64,000 nucleotides of DNA from the NCBI RefSeq assembly GCF_012290005.1, contig NZ_JAAXMS010000007.1, positions 291,991 through 355,990 on the forward strand, written 5' to 3'. Position numbers and translations under genes: made by a program. This DNA is from Crateriforma spongiae. GTDB taxonomy: Bacteria > Planctomycetota > Planctomycetia > Pirellulales > Pirellulaceae. How positions within the stretch are numbered: the stretch's first letter is position 1; each line of letters starts with the position of its first letter. Below the pieces are notes generated by a model. It saw nothing but the letters and a program-made list of their open reading frames with translations. It searched no databases and was not told the DNA's origin. Below are positions 43,726-53,435 of the stretch, in pieces.

Positions 43726-44619
43726 TTATTCGGCCTGTTGCCGTTTCTTTCGCTGCCTTGCGCTGTAGCGTTCCAGTGTGCGGCGTTCGGCCGCCGTCAA
43801 ACTGTCCTCGCCGTTGCGATGAATCTTGTCCAAGATCCGATCCGCCTCTCGGGCTTCCTGAGCAAGTTTTCGGTCAGGGTCATGCAGTTTAAGCTTCATT
43901 CGTCGTGATCGCGAACGAATTTTGTCAGACATCTGGTTCACGCTCCCCAGCCCGCCGGCCAGGAATCCCAGGTTCCACCCGCGGAAAAAGTAAAGCAGGC
44001 CGAACGCTGCACCGGACAAGTGGACTTGGAATGCCGTGTTGCTGTCACCCGCCAAGCCGATCGCGCCGAACAGATCAAAACCGACGTACAGCACCGCCAG
44101 CACCCATGCTTTGACGGGCAATACGAACATCAACAAAATTTCGGTGTTCGGAAAATAGCAGGCGAACAAAATCGTCACCGCCACCACCGCGCCGCTGGCA
44201 CCAATCGTCGGTGCATCGCCAAACGCCAGCCCAGAGATCGCCGCGGCGAAACCGCCGACGATGATCGCGCACAAATAAAACCGCAGGAATTCAGCCGCCC
44301 CGATCCGTTGTTCCACGATACGGCCGAAGATGAACAGGCCGAACATATTGAACAGGATGTGGCGGATGTTTTGATCGTCGTGCACAAAGCCGTACGTCAA
44401 GACCTGCCAGATCTTCCACGGCTGTGTCAGCGATTCGGACGATACGGCCAGCCACGAAGCCAGGGAAAACCCGGTTTCGCGGTCGCTGAAAATCATGTCC
44501 GCAAAGAACACCGCCACGTTGATGATGATCAACGTGATGGTCATGCTGCGGGGGTTTTCGACACGGTCCCAAGGCGAACGCATGCCGCCCCGGCCGTAAT
44601 CTCGGTCGTAAAGACCCAT
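43726..44619 (-). CDS. Rhomboid family intramembrane serine protease
   Basis: 297 residues. Six TM helices contain the Ser-His dyad: Ser142 in TIGASGAVVAV and His200 in FQVHLSGAAFGLLYF. The L1/TM2 hallmark appears as HILFNMFGLFIFG. The N-terminus is a short Arg/Gly-rich cytoplasmic tail, and the C-terminal 85 residues form a charged helical tail (AQEAREADRILDKIHRNGED then an Arg/Lys-rich end). Rhomboids cleave single-pass membrane proteins inside the bilayer; the substrate is unknown. Upstream of the isomerase gene on the same strand. Confidence 0.93.
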   Translation of the reverse strand: MGLYDRDYGRGGMRSPWDRVENPRSMTITLIIINVAVFFADMIFSDRETGFSLASWLAVSSESLTQPWKIWQVLTYGFVHDDQNIRHILFNMFGLFIFGRIVEQRIGAAEFLRFYLCAIIVGGFAAAISGLAFGDAPTIGASGAVVAVTILFACYFPNTEILLMFVLPVKAWVLAVLYVGFDLFGAIGLAGDSNTAFQVHLSGAAFGLLYFFRGWNLGFLAGGLGSVNQMSDKIRSRSRRMKLKLHDPDRKLAQEAREADRILDKIHRNGEDSLTAAERRTLERYSARQRKKRQQAE

Positions 44620-44740
44620 GGGTGACTCGTTGGTGACGGGTGGGATAGCGAACCAAAGTTAGCAAATCCCACCACGCGAGAGAACATCGAGCCCGCAAAG
44701 CTAAGCCGCCACCGCACGGCGGCCGGCGACGGCCGATGCC

Positions 44741-47299
44741 TCAGTCAGCCGACGCGTCGTCGCTGGTCGAATTGGCGTACAGCGAATGATCGCTGCGGCC
44801 ACCGGCACGCAGGTAGGCCACCAAGTCGGCGATTTCGTCCTCGTTCAAGGTGTCGACCAAGCCGCTGGGCATCATGCTGTTTCGTGCCGGGGCGGTTTCT
44901 TCGATCGTGTCGCGATTGATTGACGTCAAGCTGGACGGATCCAGCATGTTTGTCATCACACTTAGCTTGTTCCCGCTTAGGTTGATGACGCGTCCCACGA
45001 CGACGCGACCGTCATCGGTCAAGAACTGGGTTGCCCCATATTGATCGCTGATGACTTTGCCCGGTTCGATGATCGACGACAGAAGATCCGTCACGCTGAA
45101 CCGGCCACCGGCACCGGTCAGGTCGGGGCCCAGAATGCCGCCTTCCAGTCCCATGCGGTGACACTTGTAACACTGTGCCGCGACAAACATTTCTTTGCCA
45201 CGTTGAAAATCAAACGCACGACCGGGTGATGCCACATGCTGGGCCAAATCGTCCACCGACCACTGTTTGACCAGCGGGCGAGCTTCTTCGGCAACGGCAT
45301 CGGATTTGACTGGAGGATTCAACACCGAGGCAAGCGTCTCGCGGGCGTCGTCGGTTAGACCTTCGGCGGCCGCGTCCTGGATGTTCTTGACGAATCCGCC
45401 GAACGACATGCCGCCACGGGCATCACGCATGCGGTTGAACCAAGCAAAGTAGTCGCGTTGGACCTCCGCCGGTGCGTCGCCGATGCGGTGCCGTAGGATC
45501 ATTGCATAGTGAATCTGACTTTCCTGGCTGGGCGCATCGTTCAGCTGCGCGATGACACGGGGCACGATGCCGTCGGCGTTGACGAACACCAGCAAACGTG
45601 CCAGTTCGCGGTCCAGATTGTCCTTTCCGCTGGGAAAGCGATCGTTCAACTGGGCGACGATCTGTTGACGCTGGGCGTCCGAGGGCGTGGCGACCTGGTC
45701 ACCGGCATGCAACCGCAGGAACGTCAACGCGTAGGCTCGCGTTAGGTCAATGACCGACTGGTCATCTAGGGAATCGACGTCAATGTCGCCAAGAGCCGCC
45801 AAAACCTGGCCGCGATGATCGGGCGTTCCGACGCGAGCGATGGCCACGGCGGCCTGGATCACGGCGCGATCGTTTTCCGATTTCAGTGCTGCGTTGATCC
45901 ACTGGGCCACGTCGTGGTGTTCCAGGGCGATCCGCGATGCAAAACGGATGGCTCGGTCGTCGTGGCCCAAATTGCGTACGGCCAAATTCAATGCGACGTC
46001 GGTCGGTTGTCCGGTGTGCAGTTTCTCGATCCGGTGGCGAAGCCGACGCAAGTCCTTGGCGGTGTCATCGGATTTCGGTGCGGCCGAGTCGTCTTCGTCG
46101 CCCACGTAGCGGATTCGATACAAACCGCTTTGGGCCCGGCGACCGCCGATGGTGAAGTACATCGCTCCGTCACCGGGATGAAAGGCGATGTCGGTCACCG
46201 GCAACGGCGCGCCGGTGGCGAAGGTAACGAATTCACCGGAGTAAGTGGCCCCATCGGGACGCAGGAACACCGCGTGAATGTTGCCATAGCTCCAGTCAGC
46301 GATATACAACGCGTTTCGGTACTGTTGGGGAAAACCACTGTCGTATCCGAAGGCGATGCCCGTCGGCGATCCTGGGCCGATATCGACGGCGGCACCGAAC
46401 GAATCGGGGTAATAGGCCGGCCATTTTCCGGTTCCGTTTCGCCAGCCGAACTCAGCACCGCTGATCACGTGATTGACTCGGGTCGGGCGGTACCACGGCG
46501 TGCCGACATCCCATTCCATATCGGCGTCATAGGTGAACAGTTCGCCGTCGGTATTGAACGCGATGTCATAGTGGTTGCGGAATCCGGTCGCGATCAATTC
46601 GCGATTGCCGCCATCGGGATCGAACGCGACGACGAAGCCACCCGGTGCCATCCGGTTGGCGTTGTGACCGCGGGCATCCGGCATGCGGCCCAGCAGATGG
46701 TCTTCGTCCCAGACTTTAGGGACTCGGCTGATGGCCAAGTCATCGGGCAAGTTCGTGTTGTTGCCCGCGCACGTCACGATCCGTTTTCCGTCGGGCGTCA
46801 GCACCATGGCGTGGGGACCGTGTTCGCTGCCACCGTTCATCGGCAAGATGTGTTCTTTCTTGTCGTACTGGTCATCGCCGTCGGTATCGGTCAGACGCCA
46901 AACACCGCTGGGAAAGTCACGGGAATTGACGTTGGCGTACAGCGAACCGAACGCACACAACAGACCCTGTGCACCCGCGAATTCGATGTCCAGCTTTTCC
47001 ACGTCGGCCGCATCACCGCTGACATCGATGCGGTACAGCGCCCCGTATTGATCACACGCGATAAATCGCCCTTGCGGGTCCACGGTCAAACTGACCCAAG
47101 ATCCCTGGCCATCGGCCTCACTGCCGCCTTTCCCGGGAACTTCATAAACCAAGTCGACGGCAAACCCATCGGTCACACGGATTTGATCCGGTGGTGTGAC
47201 GCCCAAGCCGCCGGCGTGTGAGTGCGGTGATAGCGGGATCAAACAAAGCAATCCCGTCAACGTGAAGGCAATGGTTCGGAAGGTCGGTGCGGCTGGCAT
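44741..47299 (-). CDS. PVC-type CxxCH heme-binding protein with dehydrogenase-like propeller and HEAT region
   Basis: About 852 residues from ATG 47299 (a TTG at 47311 adds four). A signal peptide (FRTIAFTLTGLLCLIPLSPH) precedes a beta-propeller of the membrane-bound-dehydrogenase type: DPQGRFIACDQYGALYRIDV, GFRNHYDIAFNTDGELFTYD, DIAFHPGDGAMYFTIGGR. A HEAT-like helical section follows (about 400-690), then a terminal cytochrome c domain with the heme motif CYKCH and axial Met region downstream (MMPSGLVDTLNEDEIADLVA). These proteins are abundant in planctomycetes and are thought to oxidise sugars or polyols in the periplasm; here that is family inference. Confidence 0.9.
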   Translation of the reverse strand: MPAAPTFRTIAFTLTGLLCLIPLSPHSHAGGLGVTPPDQIRVTDGFAVDLVYEVPGKGGSEADGQGSWVSLTVDPQGRFIACDQYGALYRIDVSGDAADVEKLDIEFAGAQGLLCAFGSLYANVNSRDFPSGVWRLTDTDGDDQYDKKEHILPMNGGSEHGPHAMVLTPDGKRIVTCAGNNTNLPDDLAISRVPKVWDEDHLLGRMPDARGHNANRMAPGGFVVAFDPDGGNRELIATGFRNHYDIAFNTDGELFTYDADMEWDVGTPWYRPTRVNHVISGAEFGWRNGTGKWPAYYPDSFGAAVDIGPGSPTGIAFGYDSGFPQQYRNALYIADWSYGNIHAVFLRPDGATYSGEFVTFATGAPLPVTDIAFHPGDGAMYFTIGGRRAQSGLYRIRYVGDEDDSAAPKSDDTAKDLRRLRHRIEKLHTGQPTDVALNLAVRNLGHDDRAIRFASRIALEHHDVAQWINAALKSENDRAVIQAAVAIARVGTPDHRGQVLAALGDIDVDSLDDQSVIDLTRAYALTFLRLHAGDQVATPSDAQRQQIVAQLNDRFPSGKDNLDRELARLLVFVNADGIVPRVIAQLNDAPSQESQIHYAMILRHRIGDAPAEVQRDYFAWFNRMRDARGGMSFGGFVKNIQDAAAEGLTDDARETLASVLNPPVKSDAVAEEARPLVKQWSVDDLAQHVASPGRAFDFQRGKEMFVAAQCYKCHRMGLEGGILGPDLTGAGGRFSVTDLLSSIIEPGKVISDQYGATQFLTDDGRVVVGRVINLSGNKLSVMTNMLDPSSLTSINRDTIEETAPARNSMMPSGLVDTLNEDEIADLVAYLRAGGRSDHSLYANSTSDDASAD

Positions 47300-47568
47300 G
47301 AACGGCGTCAAGATGGTGCGAGGGGGGGAAACGGCGGGAAGCCCACTTGTCGGTGGAGCATTTTGTCACATCCTAACTGGTTAACGGAGCCGGCTCCAAC
47401 GTTGACCGGGGCGAATTGTCGCGACAACGAAACGCTGCCGCCAATATTCGGCACAATGCAGGGGATCAGCCGCTGTATCCGCTCGGCCAGCGTCCGGTGG
47501 GAACGCGTCTCCCACCCCAACGATCGATCCACTGACCCACGCCACTTTTCACCCCAATCGAGAATGCT

Positions 47569-50500
47569 ATGTCAATGATGAAGGAACGGGCCACCATGCA
47601 ACGCAGCCTCGGATGGGATCGTGAAATCGCGACCTCGCCCGGTGTCCGCGACAATCTGCGGAATTACATCACCCTGCATTTGGCCGCCGCGGGGCTGCAG
47701 CCGCCAGAACAGAACACGGTCGAAGACAGTCTGGGCGAATTCTCCGCACAGATGCTGGAATCGCTGCGGCAAAAGAACCGGTTGTTGACCAGTTATCGCG
47801 CTCCGGTGGATGCCCGCATCGAAGGATTTCTGAACCGCTATTTCGGTGACCTAATCGGCGATTGTCCCGTCGAACTGCCCAACCAGTCGTTGACCTTGGA
47901 CCGCCACGGAATGGCGCGGGAGCTAAGCCTGCCCGTCGATGGGGACAAATTCGAAAATGACTTGATCAAATCTTATCGCTGTGAAAACGGGATCCTGAAC
48001 AATCCCCGTCACGACCGGCGAACGACCGCGGGAACGTTTCACATTGTCGAAGGCGGGCTGCCCATCCCCGGTGATAAGCGATCGGTGCCTCGCGAGACCG
48101 CTTTGCGTCTGTTCCGTGCGGCGATGACGCCACCCCAGGATTCGATGCTGTTGCCCTACACGTCGCAATCCAAGCAACCCGGACACACTTGGGTGTCGTT
48201 GTTGCTGCGGCCGTTGGTGTGTCCCGAGGTCCCCGGGGTCTGTGTGGCCAAGTCGATTGAGATGCGTTTCTATGCACCGGCATCACTGGTCAGCAACTTG
48301 GACTTTGTCGAATCCATCTTCGGCAACGCCGGTGATCCCATGGTGCCGGAAAACGATGCCGGATTGGATGTGGAACACTGGAGCGGGCACACCGGATGCG
48401 CGATCCTGGCGCCTCATTTGTCCGAGCTGACAAAAAAGGAACTGGGGCTGCCCCACTACGACGACGCAACCGAACGCCAACGTCGCGATTCGATGTGTTG
48501 GAAGGACGAGAACGAGAAATACAACGACGGCAGCGCGTTCAAGTTGGCGTGTCGCGATGAAGCGGGCGTGATGGTGACCCTGATTGCCGACAACTATTAC
48601 GGCTACTGTAAAAAGGAAGTTAAAACACAGATCAGCTTCGCCGCCAATTTGATGGGCAACGTCGAAGAGGAACACGCCGGTGGCGCGTTGGCGTTTGCGT
48701 CTTATTCCTTGGGAGAAGAATTCCAAGTCAACAGCCGCCGGTACAACGGTCGCACGTTTGCCGATTTGGTGCGTGAATATCCCAGCTTTATTGAACCGCA
48801 ACCTAGCGGCTATGGCATCGATCGCCAGCATCCCGGTGTGATTTATATCCCCGAAAACGCGTTCGTCACGTTGAAGGAACGTTGCATTCGCTGGGAACAC
48901 GACGGCAAAGAAGTCCGCATTAAACTTTCACCGGACAACGAATACATCACACCGTCGGGTTACCGGATTCGCTTGGAAAAACACCCCAATGCACCGTCTT
49001 GGCGTTTGGTCGGGACGATCGGCGAAGGTATTGCCTGCCACAAACCTTGCACGGTCAGCGGCGGTGGAAAAAGCGAAATCAGCAAGAGCCTGCGGGATTA
49101 CATGTTGTACGGGCCGATCTTTATCGCCGACCGTGATAAAGACTTTGCCAAGCTGGATGAAATCTTCAATCGATCCTATGCCGATCGTTGGCGCGACGAC
49201 ACCGACGACAAACCGGATTACAAAGACCGCCCCAGTCGCAGTGTGTTGGATCCGTCCCGCAGTCTGGGCAGCATGATTCAGTTGTTGACGCCACAACCGA
49301 ATTACAGCGATGAATACATCCAGTGGCTGAACACGATCCCCGATCACGTTTATGCCGCGGCGTTGATCATCAAACGTTTCATGCGTGACGAAATGCGAGG
49401 CAATTGGCGCGACTTCTTTAGCGTCGACATCGTCAATGGTTCCCCCGGACATGAATTGAAATTGGGCTCGCGGTCGTTGGTGGGGACCTACCTTCGTGTG
49501 GGGCTGGATGATTCACGTTGGCGAACGTTCAAGTTGCGGCAAGACTTCATCGCCGCGGCAAAGGTCCAGCGCGAAGACGACATCAGCGCCAGTGTGGTTG
49601 TTCCCGCGACGTCGATCGCCAACTTGGGCAAGGCGATTCAAGAAGCGGGAAGTTATAAGTTTGTCGAAAACTGTGAATACCGTTTGTTCCAGCGTCCTGA
49701 CGATGCGATCCACCGCGGTTTGGATAAACAGACGGAAATTGACCTGTCGCGACCTGGAAGTTTCATTAGCAATTTCCAACCGCTGGGGCCGGACGAGTCC
49801 AATGAGATCGTCGACGATGTGATTGAGTTTCAAAACTTCACCAAACCGATGAAGGACATGCTGTCACGGGCCGCGTCGCGTGAGCATGGCTTCGTCGTCA
49901 GCACCGATCGGCCGCGTCTGGTCAACGGAAAGCCGACGAAAAACCCGCGATACTTACAGGATCGCCCCGATGCCGTACGCGTGCGTGACACCTATGTCGC
50001 GTTTCGCAGCGTGCAGTTGCACCGTGCCCTGAAGGAAGACCAGCCGGTTTACATTCCCGTCGGGGCGGTGTTGGCCGGGCGTCGGAACAATCCGCCGGAC
50101 GAGAAGGCCGGCATTCGATCGTTGGCGGTCTATTCGCCGCTGCACTATCAAGAATTGCCCGAGTTACTGATGGATTGGGTTTGTTCGCTGACCGGAAAGA
50201 GCCCCAGCACCACCGGGGCGGGCAGCGAGGGCGCATTGACCAAGGGGCCGTTCAACGCTTTGCCGCCGTCGATCGATTTGAACGCCGCAGTGGTCTCGAT
50301 GATCTTGACCGGGTTGGGCGGTTTCAGCACAGCGGCTGGTCACATCGGTCCGCGTTTCGAATTTGGGCACGACGTTTCACTGTTGATTCCCGAAATCTGG
50401 TGCCGCATGTCGGCCGAAGAACGCGATCCCGCGGCGATGATCAAGAACGGCATGTTGGAGCCGTTGAAGGATTTTGAAGTCGACGGCAAATCTGTGCCGG

Positions 50501-51099
50501 CCAGTCGCCTTGGATATCGGATCACACGCAAGTTTGTGCACACTTACTTGGCGCGTGTCTTTGACAGTCCCGATAAAGTCTTCACCGATGACATCCTGAA
50601 GCCCGAGTTGCAGGACGCTGAATCGTTTGCCGATGGCATTTTGCACATCGCCGAAGCTCAGCAGCGAGTGGCCAAACGGTATTTCGAAGACGGCAGTTAT
50701 GAACTGGCATGTCCGCCGCTTCAGGCGATTCTGTCGATCCTGGCCAACGGTGACTACGAGGGTAAAACGGTCGACCATCCGGACGTGCGAGCGTTGTTTG
50801 ACCGCGATCATCTGTTGGCCAGCGATTGGTATCGCCGTCGATTGGTTGCCAAGCAAACGCGTGACATTGATCACTGGAAAGGTTTCGAAAATCGTTTGCA
50901 GGCCTACTTGGCGGAACCGTCGAATCTGCGTTCGGGCATCGCGGATGTCGCCAAGCAACGATTGCAAGTGGTCGAAGATCGTTTGAAGGAGGCACGTTCC
51001 GAAGCCTATTTGGACAGCCTGGTGGGAACCCTGGGTGCCGATCCGTTGCAACCTTCGTTAAGCGACCCGTCGATGGTTCGCAAGCTGGCCGGTGTCTGA
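47569..51099 (+). CDS. Large conserved protein, candidate PPi-type PEP carboxykinase
   Basis: 1,176 residues (or 1,167 from ATG 47596, which has AAGGA upstream). Soluble, no signal peptide. It does not resemble ATP- or GTP-type PEP carboxykinase end to end, but its size and several blocks recall the PPi-dependent PEPCK known from Entamoeba and Propionibacterium. The blocks are CAILAPHLSELTKKELGLPH, MVTLIADNYYGYCKKEVKTQ, ISFAANLMGNVEEEHAGGAL, and a Ser/Gly-rich loop CTVSGGGKSEISKS near FIADRDKDFAKLDEIF. That enzyme interconverts oxaloacetate plus PPi and PEP plus Pi plus CO2. The assignment is from memory of the family, not an alignment. cutA follows one base after the stop. Confidence 0.5.
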   Translation: MSMMKERATMQRSLGWDREIATSPGVRDNLRNYITLHLAAAGLQPPEQNTVEDSLGEFSAQMLESLRQKNRLLTSYRAPVDARIEGFLNRYFGDLIGDCPVELPNQSLTLDRHGMARELSLPVDGDKFENDLIKSYRCENGILNNPRHDRRTTAGTFHIVEGGLPIPGDKRSVPRETALRLFRAAMTPPQDSMLLPYTSQSKQPGHTWVSLLLRPLVCPEVPGVCVAKSIEMRFYAPASLVSNLDFVESIFGNAGDPMVPENDAGLDVEHWSGHTGCAILAPHLSELTKKELGLPHYDDATERQRRDSMCWKDENEKYNDGSAFKLACRDEAGVMVTLIADNYYGYCKKEVKTQISFAANLMGNVEEEHAGGALAFASYSLGEEFQVNSRRYNGRTFADLVREYPSFIEPQPSGYGIDRQHPGVIYIPENAFVTLKERCIRWEHDGKEVRIKLSPDNEYITPSGYRIRLEKHPNAPSWRLVGTIGEGIACHKPCTVSGGGKSEISKSLRDYMLYGPIFIADRDKDFAKLDEIFNRSYADRWRDDTDDKPDYKDRPSRSVLDPSRSLGSMIQLLTPQPNYSDEYIQWLNTIPDHVYAAALIIKRFMRDEMRGNWRDFFSVDIVNGSPGHELKLGSRSLVGTYLRVGLDDSRWRTFKLRQDFIAAAKVQREDDISASVVVPATSIANLGKAIQEAGSYKFVENCEYRLFQRPDDAIHRGLDKQTEIDLSRPGSFISNFQPLGPDESNEIVDDVIEFQNFTKPMKDMLSRAASREHGFVVSTDRPRLVNGKPTKNPRYLQDRPDAVRVRDTYVAFRSVQLHRALKEDQPVYIPVGAVLAGRRNNPPDEKAGIRSLAVYSPLHYQELPELLMDWVCSLTGKSPSTTGAGSEGALTKGPFNALPPSIDLNAAVVSMILTGLGGFSTAAGHIGPRFEFGHDVSLLIPEIWCRMSAEERDPAAMIKNGMLEPLKDFEVDGKSVPASRLGYRITRKFVHTYLARVFDSPDKVFTDDILKPELQDAESFADGILHIAEAQQRVAKRYFEDGSYELACPPLQAILSILANGDYEGKTVDHPDVRALFDRDHLLASDWYRRRLVAKQTRDIDHWKGFENRLQAYLAEPSNLRSGIADVAKQRLQVVEDRLKEARSEAYLDSLVGTLGADPLQPSLSDPSMVRKLAGV

Positions 51100-51100
51100 C

Positions 51101-51436
51101 ATGTACGACCGGGTGGCCGCGATGGTGCAAGTCGTCACCACCGTCGAAACATCTGAACAGTCCGAACAGGTGGCCGAACATTTGTTGGATGCACGTCTGG
51201 CCGCGTGCATCCAAGTGGATGGGCCGATACGCAGTCATTACGTGTGGAAAGACACGCGAGAATCGGCCAGCGAGTATCGTTTGGTCATCAAGACACGATC
51301 CGAATTGACCGAGATGCTGGTTCGCCGGCTATCCGAAATCCATCCGTATGAAACGCCGGAGATCTTGGTAACACCCGTGATCTGGGCGGCGGAGGACTAT
51401 TTGGCCTGGGTTCGCGAGCAAACCGACGGTGCCTAG
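51101..51436 (+). CDS. cutA: Divalent-cation tolerance protein CutA
   Basis: 111 residues from ATG 51101; a GTG at 51092 would add three and overlap the previous stop by 8 bases. CutA1 landmarks: QVVTTVETSEQSEQVAEHLL, DARLAACIQVDGPIRSHYVW, and RLSEIHPYETPEILVTPVIW, with the conserved Cys and HPYE-PE motif. CutA forms a very stable trimer; its role in metal tolerance is debated. One-base spacing after the large upstream gene implies translational coupling. Confidence 0.95.
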   Translation: MYDRVAAMVQVVTTVETSEQSEQVAEHLLDARLAACIQVDGPIRSHYVWKDTRESASEYRLVIKTRSELTEMLVRRLSEIHPYETPEILVTPVIWAAEDYLAWVREQTDGA

Positions 51437-51482
51437 CCGCCGGGCCAAAGCCGACGGTGCCAACGATGATCACCAGCGATGA

Positions 51483-53318
51483 TCAGGCGTCTGTTGCGAT
51501 CGTGCTGCGTCGGCGTCGGTAGGGATTGAACAACAGGTAATTCAGGTGGCGATACAAATCGCTGTCGTTCAATAGATCCGTGTGGGTGCCTTCACCGACC
51601 AAGCGAGGACCATTCAACAGGATGACGCGATCGGCCAAGCGAAGCGTTTGCAGTCGCCGCGGCAAGACCACGACCAGGCTGCCTTGATCGGCCAAGTTCT
51701 TCAGCGCTTTCAAGCACGGATCGTCCGCCACATGTTCGGCGGGCGGCGAAGATTCTTTGGCCAGGATGATCGGCGGTCGGTGCAACACCGCGCGAGCGAT
51801 TCCCAGGGCATAAGTCACTTCTTGTCCCAATGATCGATCACCAGGGGTCAGGATGGTGTTCAGGCTTTCGGGCAAACGTTGAAGCTGTTCGTAGATCCCC
51901 AACGATTCCAACGTGTCTCGAATGTCACTGTTGTTGATCGAGTCATCGCCGCCGCGCAAATTTTCAAGCACGGTGTCTTCCCAGATCGGCCCGCTCGGTT
52001 CGACCCACATCACATTTCGTGCAAGTGCTTGTGGGTGCACATCCAGCAAGGGAATTCCGTCGATTTCGACCTTCCCACCGCTGGGCCGGCCGAATCCCAT
52101 CAGCAATTCCAGTAGTGCTTGGCTGGAAACGTCATCGGTTCCCATCAGCACGACCAATGATCCGGGATTCAATTGCAGCGTTAGGTTGCTCAGGATGGCG
52201 TCGCCGGCCGAACTATTCAGCGACACGTCGTGAATCGCGACCGAGTCTCGCAGGCCACCCAGGCCGACACGTTGTTCGCTGGGCGCCATTTCACCGCTGC
52301 GGTTCAAATACAGATAGACCGATTCGCTCGAACGGCCGCTGGTTCGCAACTGGCTGGCCAGACGTGACAGACGCCGCGAGGAAACCGATGCGCCGGTCAA
52401 TGCCAGACCGAGGACCAAGCCGGCGGGCAGGCTTAGGCCCCGCTGAACGCCGAACAGGTTGACGCCCAGTCCAAGGATCAGCACGCCGATCGCCACCGAT
52501 GATGCCAGGAAAAGGATGGGCCAAAGTCGGGCGCGTTTTTCGTCCTCCACCGCCAGTCGACGGTACAGCGTTTCCAGTTCGCTACTGAAGGCCGTGTCGG
52601 CAAGCCCGTCGGCTTGCAGCCGGGCCAACAGCGGTGCTTGGCCGACCAATTCCGCCATACGATTGCGGGTCCGTGGCAATTCCCAATCGGTCAGTTGGTC
52701 GGTGTCATGTTCGCGCAAGATTCGAAACAGCTGCCAAACCATCAACCCGCTTAGCACGGCCAGCAATGCCAGCCACGGATTGACCAGCAAGGCCAGCGTC
52801 ACGCAGGTGCCTAGGATCAACACGCTGCGTGGAATGGATCGATACCAAAGCGACAGACCTTTTTGCACGTTCGGCAGGTGCTGGTCGATCAGCGTTTGGG
52901 CACGCACCTGTTGGGCCGCGGCGCCTTCGAATTCGGCCCGGCGCAGGCTTTGGCGTAACAGTCGGGCGTGCAGCGATTTGACCACGCTGCGGGCCCGACG
53001 ATCGGCGGTGCGGCGATTCATCCAAATCGCAAAGCAAAAAATGGCGGCCAGGAACACCGAAACGACGACCAGTTCGGCCAGTTGGCGTAGCGGGGCCTGA
53101 TCGACCAGCCATGAGGGAACGGGAAGCTCCAGGTGGCTGCCCAGCCGGACCGATGTACCCGAAAGGCCCTCGTTGTCCAGCAGTTGGGCAATCAGCCCCA
53201 GCAGGACGACCTGTGCCGGTACCAGAACGCCCGCCAAAGCGGACCAAAAGAACGTGCCCAGCGATCCGCCGGCGTCGGGTTCCGACCGGGCGGCCGCCAA
53301 TGTGCTGAATCGGTTCAA
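51483..53318 (-). CDS. ABC exporter-like protein with all ATPase motifs lost
   Basis: 611 residues from TTG 53318, which has GGGAG nine bases upstream (a longer frame begins at TTG 53390). An N-terminal type IV exporter membrane domain (about 20-335, six TM helices) precedes an ABC-like C-terminal domain (about 360-590). The fold is recognisable (IHDVSLNSSAGDAILSNLTL, GKVEIDGIPLLDVHPQALAR, VMWVEPSGPIWEDTVLENL), but every catalytic motif is altered. Walker A is GTDDVSSQ (393-400, no GKS/T). The Q-loop Gln is Glu. The signature is RSLGQEVTYALGIARA (no LSGGQ). Walker B reads PIILAKESS (520-522 Ala-Lys-Glu instead of Leu-Asp-Glu). The H-loop His is Pro553. The ABC-2 permease gene is 117 bases upstream on the same strand. 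Confidence 0.82.
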   Translation of the reverse strand: MNRFSTLAAARSEPDAGGSLGTFFWSALAGVLVPAQVVLLGLIAQLLDNEGLSGTSVRLGSHLELPVPSWLVDQAPLRQLAELVVVSVFLAAIFCFAIWMNRRTADRRARSVVKSLHARLLRQSLRRAEFEGAAAQQVRAQTLIDQHLPNVQKGLSLWYRSIPRSVLILGTCVTLALLVNPWLALLAVLSGLMVWQLFRILREHDTDQLTDWELPRTRNRMAELVGQAPLLARLQADGLADTAFSSELETLYRRLAVEDEKRARLWPILFLASSVAIGVLILGLGVNLFGVQRGLSLPAGLVLGLALTGASVSSRRLSRLASQLRTSGRSSESVYLYLNRSGEMAPSEQRVGLGGLRDSVAIHDVSLNSSAGDAILSNLTLQLNPGSLVVLMGTDDVSSQALLELLMGFGRPSGGKVEIDGIPLLDVHPQALARNVMWVEPSGPIWEDTVLENLRGGDDSINNSDIRDTLESLGIYEQLQRLPESLNTILTPGDRSLGQEVTYALGIARAVLHRPPIILAKESSPPAEHVADDPCLKALKNLADQGSLVVVLPRRLQTLRLADRVILLNGPRLVGEGTHTDLLNDSDLYRHLNYLLFNPYRRRRSTIATDA

Positions 53319-53435
53319 TGCAGTGGACTCCCGTTGCAGGCCCAGCGGACACGCTGTGCGATGGGCCGATGCCCGCACCGTCCACCACAACGGAGCCGGT
53401 GTGGGGGCCGTTCCGATGCAACAGGTCGTGGCGGG

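Noticed and set aside
45815-47221. A 468-codon open frame antisense to the CxxCH heme protein gene
   Set aside because: It is the complement of a well-supported gene in high-GC DNA; its protein lacks any family motif and has shadow-like composition (Val/Arg/Gly/Gln rich).
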